Counted from the first letter of the stretch, positions 23,401 through 31,879 are shown. The stretch: DNA of 64,000 bases from Dysidea avara (GCF_963678975.1 NC_089273.1:22028356-22092355); one strand, 5' to 3'. Notes: generated from the sequence alone by a model not told the origin. A program made the numbers and translations.

Positions 23401-26400
23401 TTTAGCATCATTTCATAATGTTGAGAGGATCTTTAAATTAACTCCCAATTTGTACCAGCATTCAGAGGAAATATTTATACTATATGAACTTGCATTATCA
23501 CACCTTTATAGAGAAAAATTGGTGACAAATTCAGCTATGAATGTAAAACTAGTTTACTCAAAAGAAACACCTTTAAAAGAAATGGAAGTGATCAGATACC
23601 CTTGTATTAAAGTACGAATGAATTCTATCAAACTTATTCCCAAGTTGTTTAATATCTGTATGTTATCAGGTATCACAGATGTAAGTGTAGTTATAGATGT
23701 AACTAGTATACTTTTGGAAGGAGCACAGCAATCATTTGTCAATAATACAATACGATGCTTCCTTAATGATGTCAACAAAATTTCCTCGCTTAAAGAACTA
23801 ATATTTAAATCTCAATCTGTTGCCATTGATTTTTTAACAATTGTTCCTGAATTGATAACCAGTAGTCCCTGTCTTGAATCAATGAATGTTATGGGTAACG
23901 ACTTGGATGACACAAGGTTTCTGCAGATAGGCAATCAATTACACCATTTGATGTCACTACATTATCTTAACTTGAGTCACAATGGATTATCCTCATTTTG
24001 TATGCCAAGGATAATTGAGTTGATGTCATCATGTCCAATTAAGGAATTGATATTAAAAGGAAACCAAGTGGATGTTGATGGAGCTAAATTGATGATGAAA
24101 AATCTGAAAATGTTGAACCATATAAATTTCATTGACATTAGTGACAGTGATTATTCTGTTACAGATAATGACTGCCGGAAACACTTTTTAAATTATAAAT
24201 TTGAATTTAGCTTTATTTTAACCAAAAATGGAATCATAATTGCAAGGGGACTTCCTATCAAACAAGACAATGAGTTGATTTATGAAGACATTCAATTGTG
24301 TTCATTATATATCGGAAATGAAGAAATGTTAAGTAGTATAAATGGTCAGAACGTTTTGCATTCTGTAAATCCTCTTCACAAGCTATCAACGGTTTACATT
24401 GCGTTGCTTAAGAACGAGCCAAAAATGATTCAGAATATCACAAACATAATGCCTCTGTTAGAATTTACACAAGAAATTTATTTGTGTATTCCTTACTTAA
24501 ACAGTGCAATAGAAGCCCTTTTCCAGCATGACAAATACAAATCTGCCCTGATACTGACGAGTGAATTTCTATATGCAGCTAATTGTAAGGATACTGAAGA
24601 ATTGGCAGATATTTTAAATCACTCTAGAGATTCTATTAAATCACTTGAGATTTATAACTGTAAATTATCATTTTCACTACTGCACAAATTTAGTTTGTTG
24701 CTATGTAAGCATGGTGGAGACAAAGAATGGGAACGCATGTCATTTTGCAACTGCAGTCTAAGTGACGAACACTTCTCTTACTTTGCAGAAAGATGTAATG
24801 AGTACATGAAAGGACAAACAACCTTGGTACATTGTGTTAATTTATCCAACAATGCTTTAACCTCAACAGCGGTAGATAAGCTTATTAGTTTACTTGATAT
24901 GTGGAGAAGTGAAGAGCTTTACATTAGCCACAATGATTTACAGTATTCTGGATTTGAAAGATTGGTTCATTCAAGCACTAGTGGTAGTCTTTCTTTGAGG
25001 GTACTAGACATACAGTACAATAACATAGATTGCTCAAGTGCTGAAAAATTGTGTGAAGAAATATTTCTAAATTCCAAGATTTCTTTCTGCTGTCAAATGA
25101 CTTTAAAAGAAAAGCATTACAACTGCATTGTCTTGAAACACGCAACTACCTCTTGTGTATCACCTACTACGAACAATTGTGCTACTTTACCTGACAAAAA
25201 AATTTCTACAAATTCAAGGAGTTCTTTGTTTCTTCAAAGCAACGATGATGATGAAGTAATTCATCAATTAAGTAAAACAATGATGTTGAATAAGTTATAT
25301 TTAATAACAGATATCAGTGATCAATCAATAATTTCTACTTGTTTAAAAAATCAACGTCACCTGACTGAACTATATCTATATGCAAGGAACTGGTTATCAG
25401 ATCAACTCATTATTCAACAATTAACTTCTTCATGCCAACTGAAATTAGTAGTATCATCAGACAAAATTGAGGCTAGCAAAGTTACATCCTTGTTGGCTAT
25501 CACCGAAGGAGTTTCTCTGTTACCTTCATGCGTAGCGCTTAACACAATCAAAGTTAACCATTGCGTAATGAACAAAGAATGTTTAATACTTCTTAACACA
25601 TTTTTATGGACTTCTACACAACCAAGATCCCTAAAATGCTTAGATTTATCTTGTTGCTCTCTTGAAAAGAATATTTCACATATTTTAAAATCACCTGGTA
25701 AGTCAATATTTAACATTTCAATAGAAACTGTTGACTTATCATCAAATAAATTAGATTCTGCTACAATGGATTTAATTGTAAATTTTATGATTTGTTTAAA
25801 AGTCAAACAGCTTTATCTTAATGATAACAAAATTGAAAATGAAGGAATAAAAAGACTCGTCAGTGATTTAATAGCTATAGAAGATTTAGTTAAAGGTTGC
25901 AGGCTTGATTTTCTAGATATGAGTGGTAATCTTGTGGAACACAATGTTGTAAAGTCTGTGGTACTTGAAATTCATAAAATATTTTCAAACAGAAAATTTT
26001 GTTTATTTATGGACACATCAGTGCTTGTACAAGGTGCATCACAAATGCCAAGAGAACTCGAGCACATACCATTGTTTACAACACATTGTTATGTTTTCGA
26101 TTGTGGCCATGATATTATTGACTATGTAAAAGAAGAATTAAGTGATTTAAAAGAAATTGTAATTTGCAATGTTAATACACCCAATGCCGGTGAAATACCT
26201 ACAATTACTAACCAGGTACAAGTTATTTGTGGGAACAATTCAGAGGCTACTTATGTTACTGCAATGAACGGAGAAATTCATGCACATAGACAACAAGCTG
26301 ATTGGATTGAAGTTATTTTAAGTGAAATATCAACTGTAAATGTTATCAGATTAAACGATTGCGGGTTAAATGAAGGAGTGATTTCTAAACTTGCTGTATT

Positions 26401-29400
26401 GATCCAAAATACCAACAATATATCTGAAGTAAGCTTAACTGGATGTAAAGTTACAAGTGCAAATTGCAAATTCTTATCACAGTCATTGTGCAATAGTAGC
26501 ACATGCTGCAAAGTAACTTCCTTAAATGTCTCTGATAATCTCATTACTTCTTTAGCTGTAAATGAGATTGTTGATTTACTTTGTGCTTTGAAGATAGAAA
26601 AGTTATATATGAACAATAACAGACTGTGTGATAGTGGAATTAGTCAGTTTTCTAAAAAGCTTGGTAAGAGCAAACATGGCCTGACCTATGTAGAATTCAA
26701 GGGTAACAACACTAAACATGTGACAGAATATGAATTCATAAATAATTCCAGATATGAATTGATGCAAGTTACAGTTAACAAAAATGCAATGTTCTTTAAT
26801 GGAGTGTTGCCACCAGCGAATCAATTTGATGATAACATTGAAAACTTGTTTATTATCAATTACAACTTCAGTGTTGAGCAATTGACAGAGATATTAGCAC
26901 TTACACTCAGACGATTATATTTACGTGGAACTTGTAACATCAGTACATTTGATAACAGTATTAACATACAAGTGAAAGAGTTGTTTATTGTTCTAGAAAA
27001 TCTCAATGACGAAGCAGCAAAGCAAATATTTAAGATTGTTCAATGTTCTATTGTTATTGCTTCAAAATCTGCCATACGAGCAAAAAATTGTCACTATGCA
27101 GAATTAGTCAACATAGCTCTCCGTGAGTCTCAGAAATGGAATTTGAAATTTCTTCATTTTATTTCTTGTGACTTTATTGATTGTTATCAAGAATTTGCTG
27201 CTGAATTACAAAATACAAATAACAAACACTGGAAATATTTTCAACTAAGACAGTGTAATTTTAATGATGACAGAATTGTAGCCTTAATCAAACTGTTGAC
27301 CTCAGCTGGAATTAAATGTGAAGTAGTGGATTTATCCTGCAATTTGCTAACGTCACAATCAGCTGAAACAGTTGGAGATATGATCAAAAGCTGGCAGATA
27401 AAAGAATTGTATTTAAATGACAATCAAATTGGTCCTGAAGGCATGGAAAATATTGTCAGTATTTCCATGATGACAAGTCAAATACAAAATCTAAATTTCA
27501 AACATAATAACAAAACCAATTATACTGAAATTGCTATTGAAAGAATTGGAAAACAATATTTTTCTTTAAACAAGGTAGACTGTCTTAAACAATCATCAGA
27601 ATGCTGTGTTATTATGGTCATTTGTGGAAATGATACGTTTTATTTTCTAACAATACCAGTTATTGATGGTGATGTAGTTATTTGTGATGAACAAAGCGAC
27701 ATCCTAGAGAAAGATGACACAAAGATTTATGTCAATGCAAGATCCTTTACATCATCACATTTCATCAACCGACTAACTAAGTCAAGAAGCTTTGAAGAAT
27801 TGTATATACTTAGCAATGATAATGTCTTTGATTCTTACAAAAAAGACCCATTAATGGAAACAGAATTAGATATAATATTTACTATCTCAACTACTACATT
27901 AGATACATTGCAATTTAAAGGATGCAACCATCCAAGCTTTAGAATTATAGTTAACTCATGTAAAGTTCTGCCAAAGAAACTAATCAATTTACCAAACATG
28001 TACATCTTGCTTCAAGTATTGCCAATAGAAGGAGTGGAAGATGCAATGAAAGATTTTTTAAGCTTCATAGTTGAATTATCAAGTATCAGAGCACTGTACA
28101 TTAATTGCAATAAAGAATTTTCAAAAGCATGTAATCACATAACTGGGTGGATTGTTAGTATTCTAGAACTGAATTGTGATCTGGAGGTTTTAAATATATC
28201 CGATAACGAAATAGGAGATAGTGATTTCTCCAAAATATCAGAAAAATTAAAGTGTATCTCATCTTTGAAATCAATTGATATAAGTAGTAATGAAATCACA
28301 GATAAGAATTTATTTGCTTTGGAACTTGTCCTGCAAAATAATCATGGATTAAAGGAAATCGATTTTTCAGATATTTGTATTAATGAAATGGTTTATTCAG
28401 CATCTTTGAGAAGATTGACACAATTAACAACACTTAAACTAAGTCGTGCTCTCATTGGCATGAGCAAGAAAGCAGTTGCAAACCTCAGTGAAATAATAGC
28501 AAACAATGTTGGTCTAGAATACTTTGATATAAGTGGCAATCAAATAGGTGACAGTATATCAAAAATTTTTGAGGCCATGCAACACCACGAATCACTTAAA
28601 ATGTTAAATGTCAGTGGCAACCAGCTTTCCAGTGCAGCTTTTAAAAGTTTATTTAATGTTTTAGAAAATAATGTCAGTTTACAAGACATTGATTTATCAA
28701 ACAATCACTTATTGTGTGAAGATTGCATTTGTCATGGTAACCCTTCCATAGCTACATCATTGAAGAGAAAACAGCTAAAGAAACTAAATGCTTGTTGTAC
28801 TGGAGCTAGTAACAGTGACACCAATGACTACATCTCTGTTTTGGAGGATTGTAATGCTTTAGAGGAAATTGATTTTTCCCTCGGAAATTTACAAATTGAC
28901 AGTATTTTAACTGCAATGAACAACATTTCAACATTAAGAAAGGTTTGTTTAAGAAGGTGCAATATTGAATTCTCTGACACAAGCAATTTAGCAAATCTAA
29001 TAAGTCAAAACACTTTACTGGAAGTCTTAGATGTCAGTGAAAATTGGATTCAAAAAATTGGATTTCAAAGAATTCTAAGTGCTTTAGTTAACACTAGTCA
29101 TGCAAATTGTCATTTGAAAGTATTACAAGTTGCTAAGAACGCAATGTTTTTAGAATGTCCCTTGTTGGAGGAAATATCACCAAAAAAATTAGAACTCTTG
29201 GAACTGGATATTTCAAATAATTTTGTGAAAGAATCTTTTTTTCTTAATTTATTTGAAAACTTCATAGACTTGAAATGTCTAAAAACTCTGAATATTAGTG
29301 AAACCTCCTATAATATCAAGCCCTCCTATAATATCAAGAGCAGTACGGTAATAGATAAAGTCCTCCATAAGCTAATGACTTCTGCAACTGAACTTAAAGA

Positions 29401-30190
29401 ATTGGATATTTCTGGTTACACATTTACTTGTGATGGATCGATAACATTTCGGCAACATCGGAAACTGAAGGAAGTGACATTACGAAACTGTAACATGAAT
29501 AATAGCATTGCAGAAAAATTAAAATTGTTATTTGACTTGAACAATCTAAAATACTTAGATGTATCAAATAATCCCATTGAATTCTCATTTGCTGGAATTC
29601 CTATTAAAAATATCCATACACTAAAGCTTCAAGATTGCTGTGTATTTAAGACTAATGAGTGGATGCTGAACAGCAATTCATTACGTGAGCTCCATCTATG
29701 TAATAATGATTTGGGAGATGGGTGGTTTAATAAACCTACAGAAATCCTAGCCAGTTTTATAGCACAATCTGCTCTATCACTAAATGAGTTATGCCTGCGT
29801 CAGTGCAAACTAAAATTCAATGAGATGATTCGAATTGTTTGTACATTGAAGTCTATTCATGGCCTAAAAATAGTACATCTGTGCAGTAACAAGATACATT
29901 GCAAAAGCTCAGACCTCTCTAAGCTTAAAAGTGCTTTAGCAGCAAACAATACTTTGGAAATGTTGTGTATTCTTGACAATCCTATGAGCAGAGAGGAAGC
30001 TATTAGCTTAGCGATAACTTGCGCAGTGAACTGCAATTCCATTAGATGCGTACAACTCCCACGGGTAACACAAGTAGATGTATTGACACAAATCAGAAGT
30101 ATTATTGAAGACATTAAAGAAGAAAGATCAAAGAAAGGAAATTATAATGGCCTTTATGCTGTTTTCACTAATGATGGTTGTGTACACTAA
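14453..30190 (+). CDS. Giant NACHT-LRR (NLR-type) receptor, 5,245 aa, single exon
   Basis: One open frame without a stop for 15.7 kb. A NACHT NTPase sits at about residues 118-280: Walker A GAPGIGKT (125-132), Walker B MIFDGYDEL (207 is the first Asp) and sensor-like TSR (239-241). A helical region follows to about 540, then leucine-rich repeats of the ribonuclease-inhibitor type to the end. The LRRs form about 14 long modules of 260-300 residues, each with an L-x-x-N-x-L-x-x-x-G signature, then more regular 28-29-residue repeats from about 28,170. NLRs are cytosolic sensors that oligomerise through NACHT; the ligand is unknown. Most animal NLRs are 700-2,000 aa, so this is exceptional. No death-fold or CARD domain precedes NACHT here. 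The start is doubtful: residues 1-17 are hydrophobic and lie just outside a composite repeat, and TATTTATTGTATAG ending at 14,504 looks like a 3' splice site. The true coding exon may begin at 14,505, with an upstream exon beyond the repeat, or at the Met at 14,510. Confidence 0.9.
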   Translation: MYHYIAIVLYVFAIYCIGEMLQEVSEYLQKLHQNIIHNHKVTQAQWLPFKSSTIRSVIVTYHNNVYVSKTTLQICSAVNQENNKAKFAESSHDEATNSISEYPKSISDLFTPLVGKPPNTILIEGAPGIGKTTLANEIALKWKSIPLLCDREFLFLIYLKDPQVQKAKNLNDLLHVIFRNDKLSTSIDDFEKLIFMNNGANLAMIFDGYDELPRHCIKRSFISSIIRRSYLKSSLLIITSRPSFAKKLHIPCCRKVEILGFTEADRDLYIKSALNEPAIIIEHFRKYPAINAYCRIPFNLNMLLYLYCHSNGYLPVTKTELFKKFIDYSMCAKQACLPKYTHKTKTDEGLQQLLKEFGKLSFDTLKANKLAFSHQDLQITCRKYLKVKQGNVKCPFGLLQISHWLGSQEISYSFLHVGIQEYLAAWHLSEQGLEVKAMLDYFWDERFFNMWVFYIGITKGKQLVIDFEGFIRIQIWWKNDCKTTRLLRFNIINDKMKCLHLVQCYMEAEDKDCCQMISDFLFNEFVDLSNHHMLYEGLNTLCFAIIHSLECCLTELNLANCRIGDDGCKYIHTQLVSAPSNLTIGVLNLSENQLTGLSVNFIIDLVLKLNTKALILSGNQLCCDGTSKLIQNSSTLYFLDVTNNNVLSEDTALLNYFYSNTTSGMSIVFSKETVCLSNCDCEEKEYGTYLPKFYYHSFSVILTTDSSESSNYIDNKIDNVSLRSLYLNCTLNENLDIFCAWMKELKLSKLHLIINPKHSEKVYSVITRMKTLTEVCIGQLNNDTADKIVKKLNIAVIVTSLSKFQAKYSLNAETLLANFRTFSFQSLHTIRIENCSIEINMLAAAIVSNNHWDSIGLLECNLGDEELSNLCDGVCSSKQITVHSLNLKRNNIKHVGSLNNLLHQWKTKRLNLECNDLQYAGFMDIVISAKQGDLELEYLDMRNNSITGLEDLCEDLLFDVKYKVNLSLLSSEYIVSKNRKFYTEALCFLVNCSSLNLYIQPVSDCFNTFKVLSNLLRITSIQKLYVIASAIDFKSISLLIQMQASKPFDLYLNVRAMGDRDIDYLVKRFPHKSIYVQSETKLTACYFKLKKNFFLLQSKIISLSLYQCILDKDSLSVIGKIIANSHKTFQMIDLCHCSLCDADLQVLLKEKQNYMPFIKVFSLSGNALAASSINELLCYWRVEHLSVCSNQLQDSGVKDIVKCVVQSNNVRSVDLTDNDASLQLKEVCKENFFEEHNKFSFVLMDNGLLAVQHISEVCRDFKGVTGLYIKESPEINVVLLPQNCDSLRYLYIVCSQIHSDEFKNSLQFLHQIKELYLHVENLVEKDADAIADSFGEQSVGCVIVTHTKLKMMNADESLTVKGLSTCRHSVVTVELNNCMINFSRAIQCLAKIFNSCSGSLFQAFKLNKCCLEDHHFNTLLNTLNDKNKLIVKQLDLSHNLLSSVSSDDVKKMYNFFMPEHLVISNNRLSYDSVLILLTIDCTNLKYLSLQHNNFAHSDTDRLCKQVAFDRRYKLQCLLIAESLIVDVTACSEEIWDIIKGEVLKKLYIKLFSSIHQSNKYTKYLKKLLSSFCLLESLFLFISGPFDFDKNLLNVLQRIQISKRLVLYIEKLPDDTFSKLVASFTSSIGIELFSQKKVWISNSDCKMINVLLKYISCEEVDCIFVANTPSIHEHLHLLANTLLCQCKQIKQISLASCCSTDSKFDVLFQTISSQFQQASFNMLALTRLNLSFNQLLPYCMPSLIKTVFITRVEELILTGNKIGFVGAKMLIEELTMDLNTVKYININHNEIYKPETLCQKYFINLKFEYSFLATSSGIIITKGFLTDYPAIWQDEYLTSFSSVYLARKGLLSSLELQNIIIKSNQKLKQLYMVLLQNSELQLNSDQMNLVDIQELCLFTPLLGSKSRINIWGKYCQSKSDKQKVLLLSKEALQARNFESEDSSNVLLRAFEYCRSLVVNIQLINCKLSPLIMNNLTQVLINNRELHHLEICDTDDCEIGSTILNKQDITIQIKSITLFNNNLTMKFLNSFISFVNCWSVDELFIKDNKISFDGFKKLVRATGTGKSPLKTLHTLQNFIEIEKAQELCKTVYFDSVYSIGCLRIKGNNFDFLVIKPTLSSYNGICSYTDDFVKSHYQSKSKEKHSTSQSSLFVETDYDSIDPLVWTCASKLCIVAPVKDQESLVSNLKENKSLSEIYLYVNSLKDSSLKEISKNLPASCQTTVFLTAEVFIAKNAGLLYVDKGLQILSSTTILHTIIINHCSLSIEMLMLLNHILEHGHLWECLDLSHCSLGDNIKHILQPLSGEITVKTVKLSFNGLQQTTAAPIIKTILHWNTEELFINDNNLRDTGVHKVVAEVCKHSKKCQLTVLNLSNNAVTLDKARSSLIKVHKALSSRQLLLSMDDAILVQETQRFPSGLIWTSIIQASKLFYSFNCGQEVIFSIKPHLASINEIVLCNNDFHESNNSKNLAEIAFKSKETIIITLLYQNLKAQNCHLTLIQMVFKENVKINSLDFSFCEVDNNLLTQIANLIQCNRHLQLLSLKGCNLSNDFCKILLNPLQDTNNLQVNSLNLSSNNIRLSAVEDLSKLCCILKTENLCLDNNELSDNGIERLVNALNGENHNLQYIKLTDNNTHYLTEYEFNRLCNTTCTVEINPRTQTLYKSLTLFLEIMETIDNLYCIECTFSIQSLEDVLSLKLNRLHLLGTLDTSVSKSSSFCGKTTVLRAKEIIIVLKNCDDTLAFELFRKADTIPIVIVSKISILAKNIKEAGLINIVLRQCQKHCLKKFLLNSCNVTKCFKELASQLNSVSNKHLEDFQMRNCFLSHTSLIALVKSLTLIRITSDVVDLSCNQITTESAEIIGTMVKDWQIKKLCLNDNQMSQEGINYILSACVLMYYLQDITFEGNIDAKDLQQAETVVDNAVSKFLSLDSKTYFNESLNNYIIMVVCRLLNFHFLRVSVITSDEIVLEGDQNSLKMTDIRVYINARNLASFHNVERIFKLTPNLYQHSEEIFILYELALSHLYREKLVTNSAMNVKLVYSKETPLKEMEVIRYPCIKVRMNSIKLIPKLFNICMLSGITDVSVVIDVTSILLEGAQQSFVNNTIRCFLNDVNKISSLKELIFKSQSVAIDFLTIVPELITSSPCLESMNVMGNDLDDTRFLQIGNQLHHLMSLHYLNLSHNGLSSFCMPRIIELMSSCPIKELILKGNQVDVDGAKLMMKNLKMLNHINFIDISDSDYSVTDNDCRKHFLNYKFEFSFILTKNGIIIARGLPIKQDNELIYEDIQLCSLYIGNEEMLSSINGQNVLHSVNPLHKLSTVYIALLKNEPKMIQNITNIMPLLEFTQEIYLCIPYLNSAIEALFQHDKYKSALILTSEFLYAANCKDTEELADILNHSRDSIKSLEIYNCKLSFSLLHKFSLLLCKHGGDKEWERMSFCNCSLSDEHFSYFAERCNEYMKGQTTLVHCVNLSNNALTSTAVDKLISLLDMWRSEELYISHNDLQYSGFERLVHSSTSGSLSLRVLDIQYNNIDCSSAEKLCEEIFLNSKISFCCQMTLKEKHYNCIVLKHATTSCVSPTTNNCATLPDKKISTNSRSSLFLQSNDDDEVIHQLSKTMMLNKLYLITDISDQSIISTCLKNQRHLTELYLYARNWLSDQLIIQQLTSSCQLKLVVSSDKIEASKVTSLLAITEGVSLLPSCVALNTIKVNHCVMNKECLILLNTFLWTSTQPRSLKCLDLSCCSLEKNISHILKSPGKSIFNISIETVDLSSNKLDSATMDLIVNFMICLKVKQLYLNDNKIENEGIKRLVSDLIAIEDLVKGCRLDFLDMSGNLVEHNVVKSVVLEIHKIFSNRKFCLFMDTSVLVQGASQMPRELEHIPLFTTHCYVFDCGHDIIDYVKEELSDLKEIVICNVNTPNAGEIPTITNQVQVICGNNSEATYVTAMNGEIHAHRQQADWIEVILSEISTVNVIRLNDCGLNEGVISKLAVLIQNTNNISEVSLTGCKVTSANCKFLSQSLCNSSTCCKVTSLNVSDNLITSLAVNEIVDLLCALKIEKLYMNNNRLCDSGISQFSKKLGKSKHGLTYVEFKGNNTKHVTEYEFINNSRYELMQVTVNKNAMFFNGVLPPANQFDDNIENLFIINYNFSVEQLTEILALTLRRLYLRGTCNISTFDNSINIQVKELFIVLENLNDEAAKQIFKIVQCSIVIASKSAIRAKNCHYAELVNIALRESQKWNLKFLHFISCDFIDCYQEFAAELQNTNNKHWKYFQLRQCNFNDDRIVALIKLLTSAGIKCEVVDLSCNLLTSQSAETVGDMIKSWQIKELYLNDNQIGPEGMENIVSISMMTSQIQNLNFKHNNKTNYTEIAIERIGKQYFSLNKVDCLKQSSECCVIMVICGNDTFYFLTIPVIDGDVVICDEQSDILEKDDTKIYVNARSFTSSHFINRLTKSRSFEELYILSNDNVFDSYKKDPLMETELDIIFTISTTTLDTLQFKGCNHPSFRIIVNSCKVLPKKLINLPNMYILLQVLPIEGVEDAMKDFLSFIVELSSIRALYINCNKEFSKACNHITGWIVSILELNCDLEVLNISDNEIGDSDFSKISEKLKCISSLKSIDISSNEITDKNLFALELVLQNNHGLKEIDFSDICINEMVYSASLRRLTQLTTLKLSRALIGMSKKAVANLSEIIANNVGLEYFDISGNQIGDSISKIFEAMQHHESLKMLNVSGNQLSSAAFKSLFNVLENNVSLQDIDLSNNHLLCEDCICHGNPSIATSLKRKQLKKLNACCTGASNSDTNDYISVLEDCNALEEIDFSLGNLQIDSILTAMNNISTLRKVCLRRCNIEFSDTSNLANLISQNTLLEVLDVSENWIQKIGFQRILSALVNTSHANCHLKVLQVAKNAMFLECPLLEEISPKKLELLELDISNNFVKESFFLNLFENFIDLKCLKTLNISETSYNIKPSYNIKSSTVIDKVLHKLMTSATELKELDISGYTFTCDGSITFRQHRKLKEVTLRNCNMNNSIAEKLKLLFDLNNLKYLDVSNNPIEFSFAGIPIKNIHTLKLQDCCVFKTNEWMLNSNSLRELHLCNNDLGDGWFNKPTEILASFIAQSALSLNELCLRQCKLKFNEMIRIVCTLKSIHGLKIVHLCSNKIHCKSSDLSKLKSALAANNTLEMLCILDNPMSREEAISLAITCAVNCNSIRCVQLPRVTQVDVLTQIRSIIEDIKEERSKKGNYNGLYAVFTNDGCVH
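14480..14504 (+). other. Probable 3' splice site of the NLR main exon
   Basis: A pyrimidine-rich run (ACGTTTTTGCTATTTATTG) ends TATAG at 14,504 and is followed by GTGAAATGCTACAAG, where hydrophilic, NLR-like sequence begins. This suggests that the Met at 14,453 lies in an intron and that the gene has at least one upstream exon. No donor or N-terminal exon could be identified. Confidence 0.45.
19500..28250 (+). repeat. Tandem duplication of a five-module LRR block inside the NLR
   Basis: About 19.5-23.93 kb matches about 23.93-28.25 kb at protein level with a constant offset of about 4.33 kb. Matching pairs include CMPSLIKT/CMPRIIEL, VEELILTGNK/IKELILKGNQ (19,704 and 24,036), WNTEELFINDN/LKVKQLYLNDN and WQIKKLCLNDNQ/WQIKELYLNDNQ (23,040 and 27,391). 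Anchor spacings within the blocks agree: 860, 890, 780, 815 against 870, 895, 790, 805 bp. The sequence has diverged well beyond easy DNA-level alignment, so the duplication is old. Confidence 0.8.
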
Positions 30191-30258
30191 ACTGATTAGA
30201 TTTTATTACATAGTTAGATAGCATATTTAATTAACTAATATTATTTTCTATTTTTGTG

Positions 30259-30264
30259 ATTAAA
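30259..30264 (+). terminator. Possible polyadenylation signal of the NLR gene
   Basis: ATTAAA lies 69 bp after the NLR stop codon. No AATAAA occurs in the next 200 bp. Weak evidence, because such words are common in AT-rich DNA. Confidence 0.25.
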
Positions 30265-30547
30265 ATTGTATCCATTATTATTTTAAACAATAGGGTTTTT
30301 TCTTCTTTCTGAAGTTTTTCCCTAAGAAAAAAAGTTATTAGTTGTAGGTTTTTGTTTTGTATTCTGTATTTAAAAGGATTGTAAACATGTTATTGGATTG
30401 AACTTGTGCACTGTGCTAGAATAGTGTGTTCCCATTGAATGTACTAAGTAAACAACATCAATGTACATGGTAGTGTTATTAAATATACAGCTAAAGAAAC
30501 CAGCATGCAACTCTGTTTCAGTGTGTTTTAACAGAACAATGAGGAAA

Positions 30548-30945
30548 CGGAGCCATGTTAGGCATGGGACTATTGTGGTCCAAAAATTGAGCATTATGCT
30601 TTTGAGAAGTGCCCATTATTCTCAAAATTATTCCACCATAATTGGCCAGTTTATTGCTGTATCAGACCATTTTCATTGATGTTTAAGCTTCAAATGGTCT
30701 TGAATTCTTTAACTGGTTGCTGTATTAGACTATTTCATTCAATGTGACTGCTTTATTAGAGTAAATAATATTCAGTGACTGCTCTATTAGAGTACCTCGA
30801 TCTTTTTTAACGGAATTGCGCAATCTGCAGTTTCCTACTGTTAAAGCTTTATAATCACCTCAAAATGCTAGTATAATTCCTGATTCCCACACACACCTAT
30901 TATTCCCGAAATTATTCCTGCATAATCGCCGCATCCCTGGCCATG
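30548..30945 (-). repeat. Interspersed ATAAT-rich repeat with paired CTCTATTAGAG motifs
   Basis: Contains GAGCATTATGCTTTTGAGAA, CCCATTATTCTC, two GACTGCTYTATTAGAGTA motifs (30,749 and 30,777) and ends TGCATAATCGCCGCATCCCTGG. The same order of landmarks, diverged, is found at 54,360-54,690. The terminal CCAGGGATGCGG (minus strand) is hAT-like, but no matching left end was found. Confidence 0.5.
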
Positions 30946-31034
30946 TGCCACCCCACTTTATGAACAGTCACCTTTATAAGCTCTTACTAAGTTCAGTAGT
31001 TACTTACTTTACATAAAAATTGTCTAAATATATA

Positions 31035-31845
31035 TCAAGACACACGGTAGTGTGTCGTGCGGCCCAAGAAGCCGGCGCACAACCCCGTGAGTATATTGAC
31101 AGGAAGAAAGAAAACGCAATTTTCGCACCTCCGTAGCTCTGTGCTGCCTTGATGAAACAAGACAAATTTTGCTGTGCACATTCCCTCCAACTTCAGTACT
31201 CCACATTCCAAATTTGAGCGAAATCGCTTCAGGCATTCCTGAGATATGCGACTTCAAAAATTGGCTTAGTTTCTTCGTTTTTTTCTTCCTCTTTTCGCAC
31301 ACTTACAAAAACTGCTATAAAACGCGAACGCGTTATCCGATTGCCTTGAAATTTGGCACACAGAAGGGGGGTATAAAGGCGCATCTCGGTACCAACTTTG
31401 GCTGGAATACCATAAACAGACAAAGAGTTATGAGCGATTATGCACGAAAAATAACACCAATATGTTGTCACGCCTACAGGGTAAACCGCGTATGGGAAGA
31501 AGCTGAAAATCGGTGGGTGAATAGGTTAACTATTGAACCTCAAACCTTTTGTGGTTTGAAAGAAATCGAGCTAAAAACCAGGAAGATACAGCGAAAAAAT
31601 CAACAGTGTGTAACAATTACGCAATCGAGATTAGCTAATTTTTAATATTTTTATTTTATTATTATTATTATTATTATGCTTGCCACGCCTACCAGATAAA
31701 CCACTTGGGGTAATGCTTTGAAAATCGCTGTACAGATGGAGTTATCATCTTAGAAAGGCTCTTCAATGGTGTAGAAGAATCAGACTTAAAGCCACGGAGT
31801 TATAACACGAAATCCAACTTGGTGTAGCAAGTGCGAGATCGAGAT
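31035..31845 (+). repeat. Head module of copy D
   Basis: About 800 bp with landmarks GAGATATGCGACTTCAAAAA, AACGCGAACGCGTTATCC, GGTAAACCGCGTATGGGAAG and GCCACGCCTACCAGATAAAC. It carries open frames on both strands (158 aa plus, 80 aa minus). Because the DNA is nearly identical to the copy at 39.9 kb, the shared frames are not evidence of coding. Confidence 0.75.
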
Positions 31846-31879
31846 ACTCTAATAGAGCAGTCATCCTAATAGAGCAGTC

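Noticed and set aside
14635..30114. Minus-strand frames of 60-130 aa across the NLR
   Set aside because: They are shadows of the long plus-strand frame, with no splice or domain support.
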